A stretch of DNA of 64,000 nucleotides, from the NCBI RefSeq assembly GCF_946479765.1, contig NZ_CAMLHO010000002.1:62001-126000 (forward strand), read 5' to 3'. A program made the translations under genes and the position numbers. The first letter of the stretch is position 1; each line of letters begins with the position of its first letter. Below are positions 53,813 to 62,098 of the stretch, piece after piece. The notes beneath the pieces are model-generated. The model saw nothing but the letters and a program-made list of their open reading frames with translations. It was not told the origin of the DNA and made no database searches. Source of the stretch: an uncultured Aliivibrio sp. Lineage in GTDB: Bacteria > Pseudomonadota > Gammaproteobacteria > Enterobacterales > Vibrionaceae.

Positions 53813-54847
53813 ATGAACGAAGCAACAAGGATCCTACTGGGTGCATACACACAAGCAGTAGCCAAGCAATATGGAATAGGCGATGCAACTGAAAAATTCA
53901 GCGTAACGCCTGCGGCAACACAACGCATCATTGAACAAATTCGTGAGAACAATTGGTTTTTGAAAAAAATCAATATCATTCCTGTAAGCAATCAAAAAGG
54001 CGAAGCGTTAGGTTTGGGTGTCACTGGCATGATCGCAGGTCGTACAGATACATCAGGTGACGGTGAGCGTAAAACAAAATCGGTATTCAATTTAAAGGCA
54101 ATGCCATATCTATGTGAACAAGTGGATTTTGATACACACATGCTGTATCGCCAATTGGATGCATTTGCGCACCTGAAAAACTTTAACTCAATCATCTCGA
54201 ATCAAACGCGTGAGCAGATTGATGCCAACAAGATCACCATCGGCTTTTACGGTGAATCGTGCGAAGCGAACACGAATGCAATCACCAGTCCGAATGGTGA
54301 AGATGTGTGCGAAGGATGGTTCCAAGCACTTCGCAAACACAACCCAAAAGCCATGCTTAAAGAAGGTAAAACCGCCGATGAAATTCGCATCGGCGAAGGT
54401 GGTGACTTTATTAACCTTGATTTGGCGGTAATGAACGTAAGAGGCCTACTTCATGATGCATGTGAAAATGCGTCTGACGTAATCGCCATCATTGGTTCGG
54501 ATTTGCTGGCTTATGAAAAAGCCAAGTTCTATGCGAAGAACGGCAATACCCCAAGCGAAAAAGCCAAAATTGAAGAAACGCAAGTGATTGGCACTTATGG
54601 CGGCCTACCCGCCGTGTCAGTACCAGGATTCCCGCCAAGCGGCATTTTGGTAACAAGCTACAAGAACCTGTCCATCTACATTCAAGAAGGTTCAATTCGT
54701 CGCTCTGTGGGCAAAAAGAACGATGCGAAAAACCGCATTGAAAACTTTGAATCCATGAACATGGCTTACGTTGTTGAGCAGTTAGATAAAGCGGCTGCAA
54801 TTGAATTTGATAACGTGAAGTTATGGATTGATGGTGCATGGGTGTAA
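53813..54847 (+). CDS. P2 gpN-like major capsid protein
   Basis: 344 residues. HK97-fold P2-type capsid: MNEATRILLGAYTQAVAKQYGI, KFSVTPAATQRIIEQIRENNWFLKKINIIPVSNQKGEALGLGVTG, and C-terminal RRSVGKKNDAKNRIENFESMNMAYVVEQLDKAAAIEFDNVKL. The expected N-terminal cleavage by gpO would remove about 30 residues. In P2 the next gene is the small terminase M, which is missing here (see 58141). Confidence 0.95.
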   Translation: MNEATRILLGAYTQAVAKQYGIGDATEKFSVTPAATQRIIEQIRENNWFLKKINIIPVSNQKGEALGLGVTGMIAGRTDTSGDGERKTKSVFNLKAMPYLCEQVDFDTHMLYRQLDAFAHLKNFNSIISNQTREQIDANKITIGFYGESCEANTNAITSPNGEDVCEGWFQALRKHNPKAMLKEGKTADEIRIGEGGDFINLDLAVMNVRGLLHDACENASDVIAIIGSDLLAYEKAKFYAKNGNTPSEKAKIEETQVIGTYGGLPAVSVPGFPPSGILVTSYKNLSIYIQEGSIRRSVGKKNDAKNRIENFESMNMAYVVEQLDKAAAIEFDNVKLWIDGAWV

Positions 54848-54874
54848 CCCGCTCGCTTAATTAAACAACCCCCT

Positions 54875-54947
54875 CACAGGCTTGCGCTTGCGCTATCAAG
54901 AAAATGTACTGTTCGTTTCTTGTTATTCGCTACGCGCTTAGCCTGTG
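54875..54947 (+). other. large imperfect hairpin in the capsid-L gap
   Basis: CACAGGCT..GCGC (54875-54887) pairs with GCGC..AGCCTGTG (54934-54947), enclosing an inner AAGAAA/TTTCTT stem. It fills the 117-base gap where P2 carries gene M. No T-run follows. Could be an RNA processing element or a scar of the gene's removal. Confidence 0.5.
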
Positions 54948-54964
54948 TTCTAAAGGAGTGTCAT

Positions 54965-55423
54965 ATGAGTCACATGGAATTTATTGGCAATAAAGATAAT
55001 GCACACGAAAGCCAGTTACCTGTAACTGCGCAGTACCCTGCACTCACTGTTGCAGAGTTTCAAGCTGTGTTTCATTTTTTAAGTAATGAGACAGAGATTG
55101 GCATTTTGCATCACCTTACTCTTGCTCGATTAACGGTTCACACTGAACTTGTGGAAATAATCACTTTGCATGAAACACTTGATCATGTTTCCGTGCATTG
55201 GTTTGGTGAGTCGGCGTCAGGCGTATCGCTTTACAAGCAAGCGGTGTTCTCTCTGGCGGCAAATCGCATCATAGGAAATAAACTCAGTACGGACGCCACC
55301 GCAGAGGCGGCAGACCGACAAGAAGCACTGCAGCAAAAAGCGGACAACTGCTTGGTGCAATACCGCCAAGCAGTTGATTTACTATTGAATGGCAAAGCAA
55401 CCTATACCTTTGAAATGGTGTAA
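54965..55423 (+). CDS. P2 gpL-like head completion protein
   Basis: 152 residues from ATG 54965 (AAAGGAG ribosome site). GPL family features: FQAVFHFLSNETEIGILHHLTLARLTVHTEL, SLYKQAVFSLAANRIIGNKLSTDATAEAADRQEALQQKADNCLVQYRQAVDLLLNG. Closes the filled head for tail attachment. Confidence 0.88.
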   Translation: MSHMEFIGNKDNAHESQLPVTAQYPALTVAEFQAVFHFLSNETEIGILHHLTLARLTVHTELVEIITLHETLDHVSVHWFGESASGVSLYKQAVFSLAANRIIGNKLSTDATAEAADRQEALQQKADNCLVQYRQAVDLLLNGKATYTFEMV

Positions 55424-55426
55424 AGC

Positions 55427-55897
55427 ATGAAAGCATTACAAAGTTTAACCGACCTATTTACCCAATCCGTAACGGATGCAAAGAACGTCGAGCTGTGGGC
55501 TGAAAATGGTCAGATTGATTGTACTCAAGGATTGTATGTAGACGGGTTTGATATTGCTTACACGGTAAATATCAACATGAGTGATGTCGATATACAGCCT
55601 GAAATTTTAATGATGCACTTGGTGGTCTGGCTTAATAAATACGATGTAGACAGAGAAACTAAAGGGCTAGAGCCTCCCACCTTTGCAACTCAATGTTTAG
55701 ATAACGGACATTTTGATCTTAAGTTGCAAATAGATATTAAAGAGGCTTATTCGCTAGAAGAAAGCGCGACGGGAGTATGGAAGCAAGGTGATGTTCGCCA
55801 TGATTGTGTTAGTGACTTTGCTATCGCTGTTGTTGAAGATGAACTTCCGGCTCTTGAGTTTACTGGCCCTCTTGGGGATTTACCTGAATGCAGTTAA
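55427..55897 (+). CDS. P2 gpR-like tail completion protein
   Basis: 156 residues: MKALQSLTDLFTQSVTDAKNVELWAENGQIDCTQG...DGFDIAYTVNINMSDVDIQPEILMMHLVVWLNKYD follows the P2 gpR pattern (RY-L-I---D). Three bases after L, overlaps S by 10 bases. Confidence 0.86.
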   Translation: MKALQSLTDLFTQSVTDAKNVELWAENGQIDCTQGLYVDGFDIAYTVNINMSDVDIQPEILMMHLVVWLNKYDVDRETKGLEPPTFATQCLDNGHFDLKLQIDIKEAYSLEESATGVWKQGDVRHDCVSDFAIAVVEDELPALEFTGPLGDLPECS

Positions 55898-56415
55898 CTA
55901 ACCCTGAGCAATTAACCTCGATGTTCGAGAGTTTGGCGCTGAGTCCTGCACAAAAGTTCGAGCTGAATCGAAAGATGGCCAATCGCTCTCGGCAGTTCTT
56001 TCGGGCGCAAATTCGCCAACAGAGAGACATTGATAATACTCCCTATCAAGAACGAACTCGACGAACAAGAAAACAGTTAAATGATGGTGTCATTCTCTCA
56101 ACAAAAAGTAATAAGAACATGTTGATGGGATTGAGTCGCGCCTTAAAGACTCGCGTAGACAGCGGATCATTTGAAGTGGGCCTAACTGGTGTTCCTGCAA
56201 AAATTGGACGCCAACATAACGAAGGTCAAACGATGTCGTTTACCACTCGACTGAATGGATTTTATGACTCAAAAACCAATCAATGGATGGGTGGTGTTAA
56301 AACCAAGAATAACTACCGAATGCCAAAACGAACGTTCATCGGCTGGACTCCCTCTCTTGAGCGAGAATTGATGGCCATGATGCGCACTGAATTAGTAATG
56401 AATATGGAGTCGTAA
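55888..56415 (+). CDS. P2 gpS / Mu gpG-like tail completion protein
   Basis: 175 residues of the phage virion morphogenesis family: LSPAQKFELNRKMANRSRQFFRAQIRQQRDIDNTPYQERTRRT near the N terminus and RMPKRTFIGWTPSLERELMAMM at the end. Needed for head-tail joining. Ends immediately before the DUF2635 gene. Confidence 0.9.
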   Translation: MQLTNPEQLTSMFESLALSPAQKFELNRKMANRSRQFFRAQIRQQRDIDNTPYQERTRRTRKQLNDGVILSTKSNKNMLMGLSRALKTRVDSGSFEVGLTGVPAKIGRQHNEGQTMSFTTRLNGFYDSKTNQWMGGVKTKNNYRMPKRTFIGWTPSLERELMAMMRTELVMNMES

Positions 56416-56595
56416 ATGCGTGAGATAAAAATCAAACCCGCTACTAAAGGTTTGTTGGTGCGCGATCCAATTACACGCGAGCCGCTAAAGGCCGGTGGCG
56501 AAATGAAACCTCGTAATACTTATTGGTTGCGTCGAATGTTAGACGCCTCTGTTGTTGAAGTGGAAGAGAAGAAAAAAGAAGGAGCAAAATCATGA
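56416..56595 (+). CDS. Mu gp38-like DUF2635 protein
   Basis: 59 residues (MREIKIKPATKGLLVRDPIT, REPLKAGGEMKPRNTYWLRR). VRDP--REPL-A-GE--PR-TYWLRR is the DUF2635 signature. In Mu-like phages this gene always precedes the sheath gene; here it overlaps it by ATGA. Shorter than common gene-calling limits. Confidence 0.88.
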   Translation: MREIKIKPATKGLLVRDPITREPLKAGGEMKPRNTYWLRRMLDASVVEVEEKKKEGAKS

Positions 56596-57740
56596 GTATC
56601 AGTTTTAACGAAGTACCAGGTAACGCTCGAGTTCCTGGTGTTTACATTGAGATTGACAACAGCTTAGCCAACAGTGCTGAGCAACAGCAGTCTGTACTTG
56701 TGATCGGTAATGCATTGGTAGCGAAAGAGGTAACAGTCCCTACCCCTGCAAATAAAGTTATCCTTTGCATGAATGAAAAAGTAGCCATTGAGCAGTTTGG
56801 TGCGGATTCTGATATTGCAAAAATGATGGCGTATCTTGATAAGCAAAAAATCACGCTGCCAATTTATGCTATCAGCGTGACCGATGCGGACTTAATGATA
56901 GCCTTAGCGTCTCTTGGTGATACGCAATACCATCACATTATCTGCGCATTGAACGATGAAACCTCCATCCGCGATCTAGGTGAGTTTTTAGAAGCTCGTT
57001 ATGACGCGCTGCAAATGATACCGGCAATCGCGTATTTACCGAAAAAAGGCACGCACCCAGAATTGGTGACCTTCGGTAGTAAATCCAATTGCCCGCTTAT
57101 TAGCTTTATGTCCATCAATAGTCTTGGCAATTCAGCCAATGAACCACTGAGCGACGCTGAAGCACTGGCGGCGTGGGCGGGGCAAATTGCACAGTCCCTT
57201 GCAAACGACCCGTGTCGCCCATTGCAAACCCTAACGCTTAACGGCGTGTATTCGATTGCTCCTAATGAGTTTGAATGGTCTGAGCGTAATCTGTTACTGC
57301 ATGAAGGCATGAGCACTTACACGGTCACCGCTACAGGCTCCGTTCAAGTTGAGCGAGCCGTGACCGCGTACACTGAAAATGCATCGGGCGTTGCAGATGA
57401 CAGTTACCTAGATGTCATGACACCTGCCACGGCTATGTACTTTCGAGAAAAGCAACGCTCATTAATTTTAAGTAAATACGGTCGTCACAAGCTTGCAAAA
57501 GATGGAACCAACTTCGCTCAAGGGCAAGCCATTGCAACGCCAAGCATGATTAAGGGTGAGTTACTCACGCTGTACAAATCACTGGAATACAAAGGCATTG
57601 TTCAGGATTTTGATGGGTACAACAAATCACTCATTGTTGTTCTCGACCAGGATAATAAAGTTCGCCTTAACTACCAGGACAGCCCTCAGTTCGTCAACGG
57701 TTTGATTATCGTGGCGGGTAAAATTCAATTTCGAAAATAA
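56592..57740 (+). CDS. Mu gpL-like contractile tail sheath protein
   Basis: 382 residues. N terminus SISFNEVPGNARVPGVYIEIDNSLANSAEQQQSVLVIG is the Mu-type sheath start. C-terminal half: EWSERNLLLHEGMSTYTVTATGSVQVERAVTAYTENASGVADDSYLDVMTPATAMYFREKQRS. Forms the contractile sheath around the tube encoded next. Confidence 0.93.
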   Translation: MSISFNEVPGNARVPGVYIEIDNSLANSAEQQQSVLVIGNALVAKEVTVPTPANKVILCMNEKVAIEQFGADSDIAKMMAYLDKQKITLPIYAISVTDADLMIALASLGDTQYHHIICALNDETSIRDLGEFLEARYDALQMIPAIAYLPKKGTHPELVTFGSKSNCPLISFMSINSLGNSANEPLSDAEALAAWAGQIAQSLANDPCRPLQTLTLNGVYSIAPNEFEWSERNLLLHEGMSTYTVTATGSVQVERAVTAYTENASGVADDSYLDVMTPATAMYFREKQRSLILSKYGRHKLAKDGTNFAQGQAIATPSMIKGELLTLYKSLEYKGIVQDFDGYNKSLIVVLDQDNKVRLNYQDSPQFVNGLIIVAGKIQFRK

Positions 57741-57756
57741 CGTACTGGAGTAATTC

Positions 57757-58122
57757 ATGAGTACAAAAATAACGAGTCGAGGCTCTTTGGATGCCGGCTC
57801 TCTTGGTCGATTGCCAACTAAAGAAGGCGGTACCATTCACTTTGGTGGACTCAAGCGAACGCCTGTTATGGGTGATAATGGCCTGCTTGGATTTACAGAA
57901 AATCACGAATCGCCACCAAGTATTAAAGTGACCATTGCGCATGCTGCAGCAACCGATGAAAAAGCCATTCAAGATTTTGCGGGTGAAAACTTAACGTACA
58001 ATCTAAATAGCGGCAAGAAGTACACATTGATGGATGCATGGACAAGCGATCCTCTTGAGTTAGTCATTAAAGATGGCCAGTTGGATGTGCTGTTTGTGGG
58101 TACGGAATTAATTCCACTTTAA
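57757..58122 (+). CDS. Mu gpM-like tail tube protein
   Basis: 121 residues, Tail_tube family: GSLDAGSLGRLPTKEGGTIHFGGLKRTPVMGDNGLLGFTENHESPPSIKVTIAHAAATDEKAIQDF. Length matches Mu gpM (118). Follows the sheath by 16 bases. Confidence 0.92.
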   Translation: MSTKITSRGSLDAGSLGRLPTKEGGTIHFGGLKRTPVMGDNGLLGFTENHESPPSIKVTIAHAAATDEKAIQDFAGENLTYNLNSGKKYTLMDAWTSDPLELVIKDGQLDVLFVGTELIPL

Positions 58123-58140
58123 ACCAATTAAGGGGTTGTT

Positions 58141-58866
58141 ATGCTTACCTTGTTAAAAAAACGTCAAGACCGCGCTGCAATAAAAGCAGCGCTAATCAAT
58201 CCACAAGAGCAAGAAATTCAAGAAGCAAGTGGAGAGCCTACGGTTGCATTAAGCGTATCGCAATCAGATCCTTTTGCGAACAAATCATGGGATGAAGTGC
58301 AGCGTATTCTTGAAACAGATCTAGGGTTCGTGCGCACACTTGCGGGCTTTGAAGAAAAGAACACATTCAGAAAAGAGCTGATTAAAAAATACAAAGAACA
58401 AGCGGATCACCTACTTGCTACTCGAGCAAATTTAGAAGGCATAGATCTGCTTTGGTGGTATTACATGTGGCAAGTGGATTGTGGTTTATTGGATCTTATT
58501 CACGATGATTTTAGATCTGCTATTTCGCGCGGTTTATATACGCCTAAGGGATGGAACTCAAGCGGTGAAGTAGCCTACTGCGATGTCATTTTTAAATACT
58601 CAGATAATGCATACAAAGCGAAGGTTGCATTCAATCGCACTTATTTATCACAAGCAATCATTGATATTGCTGAAGGTAAATTAGCCATTAATGCACCGCT
58701 TAAAGTAAAAATGTTTCGCCTGGCAGGTAAGTTATTAGATGAAGCCGGTGCGAAAGAAGAAGCGCTTGCTTTGTTTGAAGCGGTTATGCAAATGGATCCA
58801 AATAAAGGGGGCTGTAAAACGCGCCTGAAAGAACTAAAAGAAGAGCTAGAGCATGAGCAAGAATAA
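58141..58866 (+). CDS. P2 gpM-like terminase small subunit, displaced
   Basis: 241 residues matching the P2 gpM layout: IDLLWWYYMWQVDCGLLDLIHDDFRSAISRGLYTP aligns with the P2 LMTVMLWRLDTGDIAGALEIARYALKYGLTMP segment. The C terminus (FRLAGKLLDEAGAKEEALALFEAVMQMDPNKGGCKTRLKELKEELE) aligns with the TPR-like end of P2 gpM. In P2 this gene lies between the capsid and L genes; here it is inside the tail operon between tube and chaperone, coupled to the latter by a 14-base overlap. Confidence 0.85.
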   Translation: MLTLLKKRQDRAAIKAALINPQEQEIQEASGEPTVALSVSQSDPFANKSWDEVQRILETDLGFVRTLAGFEEKNTFRKELIKKYKEQADHLLATRANLEGIDLLWWYYMWQVDCGLLDLIHDDFRSAISRGLYTPKGWNSSGEVAYCDVIFKYSDNAYKAKVAFNRTYLSQAIIDIAEGKLAINAPLKVKMFRLAGKLLDEAGAKEEALALFEAVMQMDPNKGGCKTRLKELKEELEHEQE

Positions 58867-59125
58867 ACTCGTCAAGGTAAAGCTACCAACGCCGATCATG
58901 AAAGATGGTAAAAAAATCACAACGATTGAGCTGCGAAAACCCTGCGCCGGTGATTTACGCGGATTGAAGCTTGGTGATCTGTGTCATATGGATTTTGATA
59001 CCGCTTACGAAATACTTCCTCGCATCTCAACCCTAAATGAACGCGACCTGCTTGATATTGAAGTGGAAAACCTCGCGCCATTAATGGTGGAAATTGCAAA
59101 TTTTTTCGTGAATACGAAACAATAA
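58853..59125 (+). CDS. P2 gpE-type tail assembly chaperone (zero-frame product)
   Basis: 90 residues: MSKNKLVKVKLPTPIMKDGKKITTIELRKPCAGDLRGLKLGDLCHMDFDTAYEILPRISTLNERDLLDIEVENLAPLMVEIANFF in segments, typical of Mu gp41/P2 gpE chaperones (P2 gpE is 91 residues). It helps the tape measure fold and assemble tube. Near its end lies the slippery heptamer T-TTT-TTC (59101-59107), see the next entry. Confidence 0.9.
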   Translation: MSKNKLVKVKLPTPIMKDGKKITTIELRKPCAGDLRGLKLGDLCHMDFDTAYEILPRISTLNERDLLDIEVENLAPLMVEIANFFVNTKQ

Positions 59126-59271
59126 TCGATCAATTTAATCAGGTAGAAGATTTTTATGCTGATCTTGCTGTGGTGTTTCATTGGGCTCCTAGTGAGATAG
59201 ATAAATTTAGCATCGATGATTTGATTTTGTTTCGAGAAAAGGCGCGCGTTCGCCATCAAGGGGAGAGCTGA
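58853..59271 (+). CDS. gpE+E' tail assembly chaperone made by -1 frameshift
   Basis: After slippage at T-TTT-TTC (59101-59107) the -1 frame stays open to the TGA at 59271, giving 139 residues (P2 E+E' is 142). The extension reads REYETIIDQFNQVEDFYADL, then AVVFHWAPSEIDKFSIDDLI, then LFREKARVRHQGES, a clear match to the P2 GpE/E' family (FHW-PSE-D motif). No start codon is available for the extension alone, so frameshifting is the only sensible way to make it. Confidence 0.9.
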
Positions 59272-59288
59272 TTGCTCTCCCTTTTTTT
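59260..59288 (+). terminator. intrinsic terminator between the chaperone and tape measure genes
   Basis: GGGAGAGC (59261-59268), TGATT loop, GCTCTCCC (59274-59281), then seven T. The stem overlaps the E' stop codon. It is a strong terminator structure inside the tail operon, 18 bases before the tape measure ATG. Confidence 0.85.
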
Positions 59289-59305
59289 GTAAAAAGGAAA
59301 GTAAC

Positions 59306-61324
59306 ATGAAAATGAATTTATCTGTTGTTATGAGTATTGTAGATAAAGTCAAAGGTCCATTAAAAGGCATGACGAGTGATTCAGATCATTACGCAAAGAA
59401 GATTAACGACATAAAGAAAGCACAGTCAGATGACAGTGCAGCTCTGCACCTTATTGACTCCTATAAGGCAATAGGTAAAGAAGTCGATAAGAGTGCAATT
59501 AGTTTAAATGAAGCCAAAGACAAATTGACCGCCCTGCAAGCCAAAGAAACCTCAGCAACAAATGCAAAAAAAACGTTAAACACAGAGATTGAGAAACAAG
59601 TAAAAAGCCTGGCTAAACTTAAAGCGCATTCGGAAGCCGCAGGTGGCTCGAATAAAAAGCTAAACAAAATGATCCTTGATCAATCTAAAGCACTCAAATC
59701 ATTAAGAACTGAGGCTGTGGCCGTCAATAGACCTAATGCCATTCTCACCAGTCAATTAGCTAAACAAGCAGAGAAAGTGGCAAGCCTTGCGAGAGTCAGT
59801 GGTGAGCATAGCCAACGTTTAACCCAGGTTAGCAAGGGCATGAAAAAAGCCGGTATCGATGCGAGTAAGCTCGATGATGAATTTGCTCGCCTATCGACTA
59901 ACTACGACAGCCATGCACCAAAAATTGATAAGATGAGCAAGCGATACAAAAGACTTCAAGCCGTAATGACACCTCTCAACAAAGTGCAAAAATCAATAAA
60001 AATGCCATCCATTGAAATGGCACAAAATGGTGCAATGGTCGGTGGTACTGCGCTTGGCTCTATGGCGGGGTTTGGCGTTATCATCGCTGATACGGCTGCA
60101 CAGGTGAATGAGTTATCAAGAGCAGCAAAAGACGTAGCAATGCCCGTTGATGCACTGCAAGCAATGCGGCTGCAAGCTAAAGGTGCTGGCGCAGAAGCGG
60201 AGGATATGGACGCTGCAATCAAGGAAATGAATCTGCGCTGGGCTGAAATGAAAACCCTAAAATCTGGTGCCATGAATGACTACTTTAAAGACACTGGCAA
60301 TGGTCAGGCCTATAAAGATTTAATGAACGCTAAAGACTCAATGGGAGCTTATCAGGTATTACTTCGTGAAATTGCGAAAGAGACGGACGTATCCAAGCAG
60401 AACTTCATGGCGGATGAGTTCTTTGGGGGTGACAGTGAAAAGATGTTGTCGGTATTAAAAGCCGGTACTAATGGACTCAATAAAGCAAAGCAAGACCTCA
60501 AAGATACTGGCGGGCCAATAAGCCCAGATTCACTTACAGCGGCTAGTGAGTTTGAAGGAACATTTAAAAAACTGAGCGCAATTATCAACTCGTTAAAAAT
60601 TAGCGCATTAACTCCTATCATGAAAGAGTTGTCCATTATCTTTGGTGGTTTCGCCGAAAAGATGAAGAACATGGACTGGAGAGCGGAGGCTGTTGAGGAT
60701 TTAAGAAGAGTTGTGAGTGGTGTGTTTACTGCATTTAAAGCAATGGGAGGTGCTATTTTATTTCTGAGCAATAACTTTTCTGAAATCGTGGCCACAATCG
60801 CTCTTGTGAAAATAGCCTTTTTTGCGCTGAATGCGGTCATGTTTGCCAACCCTATCGGTTTGATTGTGGCAGCAGTCATGGCAGCAGGTGTTGCAATCCT
60901 TTACCTGATTAGTAAATTTACCGACCTTGGCTCTGTCATGAGTGGTATTGGTAGCTTTTTTGGTTTTGGCGATGAGGATGATGAATCCATCAAAAAGGTG
61001 GATGAAATGACCACCAAAATTGGCAATTTAAAAGATAAGAGCATAGAGCTCGGCGTCATTACCAATGAAACGGCGAACAAAAACACGAATAAACGTGAGA
61101 GTTCAATGAGCGATAATGGTAAATATAACCCAAGTCCTGGACAAATAAATTCAAGCGTAAGACCTATGCAGCAAATGACACCATTAACGACCCAAAATAT
61201 CCGAAGTCAATCGGAAGTGGCGTTGACGATCAAGTCAGAAAAACCAGTCACTGTTGATAAGGTAAGTAGTGATAAAGGGACTAATTTGAGTATTGATGTT
61301 GGTAATATGATGATGAGTTATTAA
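59306..61324 (+). CDS. tail tape measure protein
   Basis: 672 residues, P2 gpT-like. Long coiled coils about 45-180 (SAISLNEAKDKLTALQAKETSATNAKKTLNTEIEKQVKSLAKL), a globular middle with GAMVGGTALGSMAGFGVIIADTAAQVNELSRAAKDV, and hydrophobic helices about 470-535 (ATIALVKIAFFALNAVMFANPIGLIVAAVMAAGVAILYLI). The length would set a tail of roughly 100 nm. AAAGGAAAG ribosome site. In Mu the next gene would be N; here the phage right end follows. Confidence 0.92.
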   Translation: MKMNLSVVMSIVDKVKGPLKGMTSDSDHYAKKINDIKKAQSDDSAALHLIDSYKAIGKEVDKSAISLNEAKDKLTALQAKETSATNAKKTLNTEIEKQVKSLAKLKAHSEAAGGSNKKLNKMILDQSKALKSLRTEAVAVNRPNAILTSQLAKQAEKVASLARVSGEHSQRLTQVSKGMKKAGIDASKLDDEFARLSTNYDSHAPKIDKMSKRYKRLQAVMTPLNKVQKSIKMPSIEMAQNGAMVGGTALGSMAGFGVIIADTAAQVNELSRAAKDVAMPVDALQAMRLQAKGAGAEAEDMDAAIKEMNLRWAEMKTLKSGAMNDYFKDTGNGQAYKDLMNAKDSMGAYQVLLREIAKETDVSKQNFMADEFFGGDSEKMLSVLKAGTNGLNKAKQDLKDTGGPISPDSLTAASEFEGTFKKLSAIINSLKISALTPIMKELSIIFGGFAEKMKNMDWRAEAVEDLRRVVSGVFTAFKAMGGAILFLSNNFSEIVATIALVKIAFFALNAVMFANPIGLIVAAVMAAGVAILYLISKFTDLGSVMSGIGSFFGFGDEDDESIKKVDEMTTKIGNLKDKSIELGVITNETANKNTNKRESSMSDNGKYNPSPGQINSSVRPMQQMTPLTTQNIRSQSEVALTIKSEKPVTVDKVSSDKGTNLSIDVGNMMMSY

Positions 61325-61435
61325 TGGAAATTAAAACAAGACAGCCCTAACGTTGAACCAAAGGCGAGTCTTATTTTTGGGTAAAACTAAAGAGTGCGTT
61401 CAAGACCTCTTTTTGATAAAACACGACTCGCTGTG

Positions 61436-61470
61436 ATTGGTGTGCAGAGCTACTGTCATTGCACACCAAT
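61436..61470 (+). promoter_or_regulatory. perfect hairpin downstream of the tape measure gene
   Basis: ATTGGTGTGCA and TGCACACCAAT (11-bp perfect stem) with a 13-base loop, 17 bases before the next gene's ATG. No T-run. Could be a 3' end processing element for the tail transcript or an operator for the right-end genes. Confidence 0.5.
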
Positions 61471-61486
61471 TAACAAGGCAAAAGCC

Positions 61487-61729
61487 ATGACAACCCAAAT
61501 AATAAAAGAAAAAATAAGCCACGCCACCGAGTTGGCCAATCAGTTACGCAAGGTAATTTTTGAGATAAACAGCGCCGCTTGTGAAGAAATGACCCACAAA
61601 GAAAAAGAAAGCCTATCCGCAACTGAAGAAATGTTACTCAGTGAAATGATAGCCCCAAGCATTCGCACTGCCTCAGAGTTACATGGTCGCCTTACTTGCC
61701 TAGATAACATTTACAATGGAGATGCATAA
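61487..61729 (+). CDS. small right-end phage protein, unknown
   Basis: 80 residues from ATG 61487 (MTTQIIKEKISHATELANQL), predicted all-helical, acidic centre. No family recognised. In-frame sequence further upstream (to 61394) crosses a perfect hairpin and lacks a ribosome site, so I reject the longer form. 1 base before the next gene. Confidence 0.6.
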   Translation: MTTQIIKEKISHATELANQLRKVIFEINSAACEEMTHKEKESLSATEEMLLSEMIAPSIRTASELHGRLTCLDNIYNGDA

Positions 61730-61730
61730 C

Positions 61731-61922
61731 ATGCTACCGATTAAGAAAGGCCAAGAAGCCACGGTTGAACACATTATATTAGCCGCCTCTCGTTACCCAA
61801 TAACCCCTGAAAATATCACGCTTCCCAATCAAAGCCGCAGTCATATAACCCTTATCTTTGAGCAACTCGCTTTTTTTGGTTATCTTCAACAATTAGATAA
61901 TGGCGAATATACTCGCGCATAA
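61731..61922 (+). CDS. small winged-helix-like phage protein
   Basis: 63 residues from ATG 61731 (GGAG ribosome site): MLPIKKGQEATVEHIILAAS, RYPITPENITLPNQSRSHIT, LIFEQLAFFGYLQQLDNGEY. Helix-turn-helix plus short beta ending like a minimal winged helix, so possibly a regulator of the adjacent methyltransferase. Function not established. Confidence 0.6.
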   Translation: MLPIKKGQEATVEHIILAASRYPITPENITLPNQSRSHITLIFEQLAFFGYLQQLDNGEYTRA

Positions 61923-62098
61923 ATGCACCTGTATGGATATACAGCTTCATTTTAAGTTGATATAATCATTCCAGTTTTTATGCCTTGAGTACCTGAGACC
62001 CAGATTAATATTTGGAGAGGAAGCATATCAACCCACTCAGCCACTTCATGTGGCTGCGTTTCTTTGCATTCAAGGCTCTTATTTAATTGGAGTAACAA

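Noticed and set aside
61325..61351. Eight-codon reading frame starting at the tape measure stop (TAATG)
   Set aside because: Could be the stub of a gene truncated when the tail cluster was split, but it is too short to support; the following frames show nothing recognisable.
62039..62098. Hairpin AGCCAC/GTGGCT and a 12-codon leader before the methyltransferase
   Set aside because: Weak stem, no ribosome site for the short frame; attenuation control cannot be supported.
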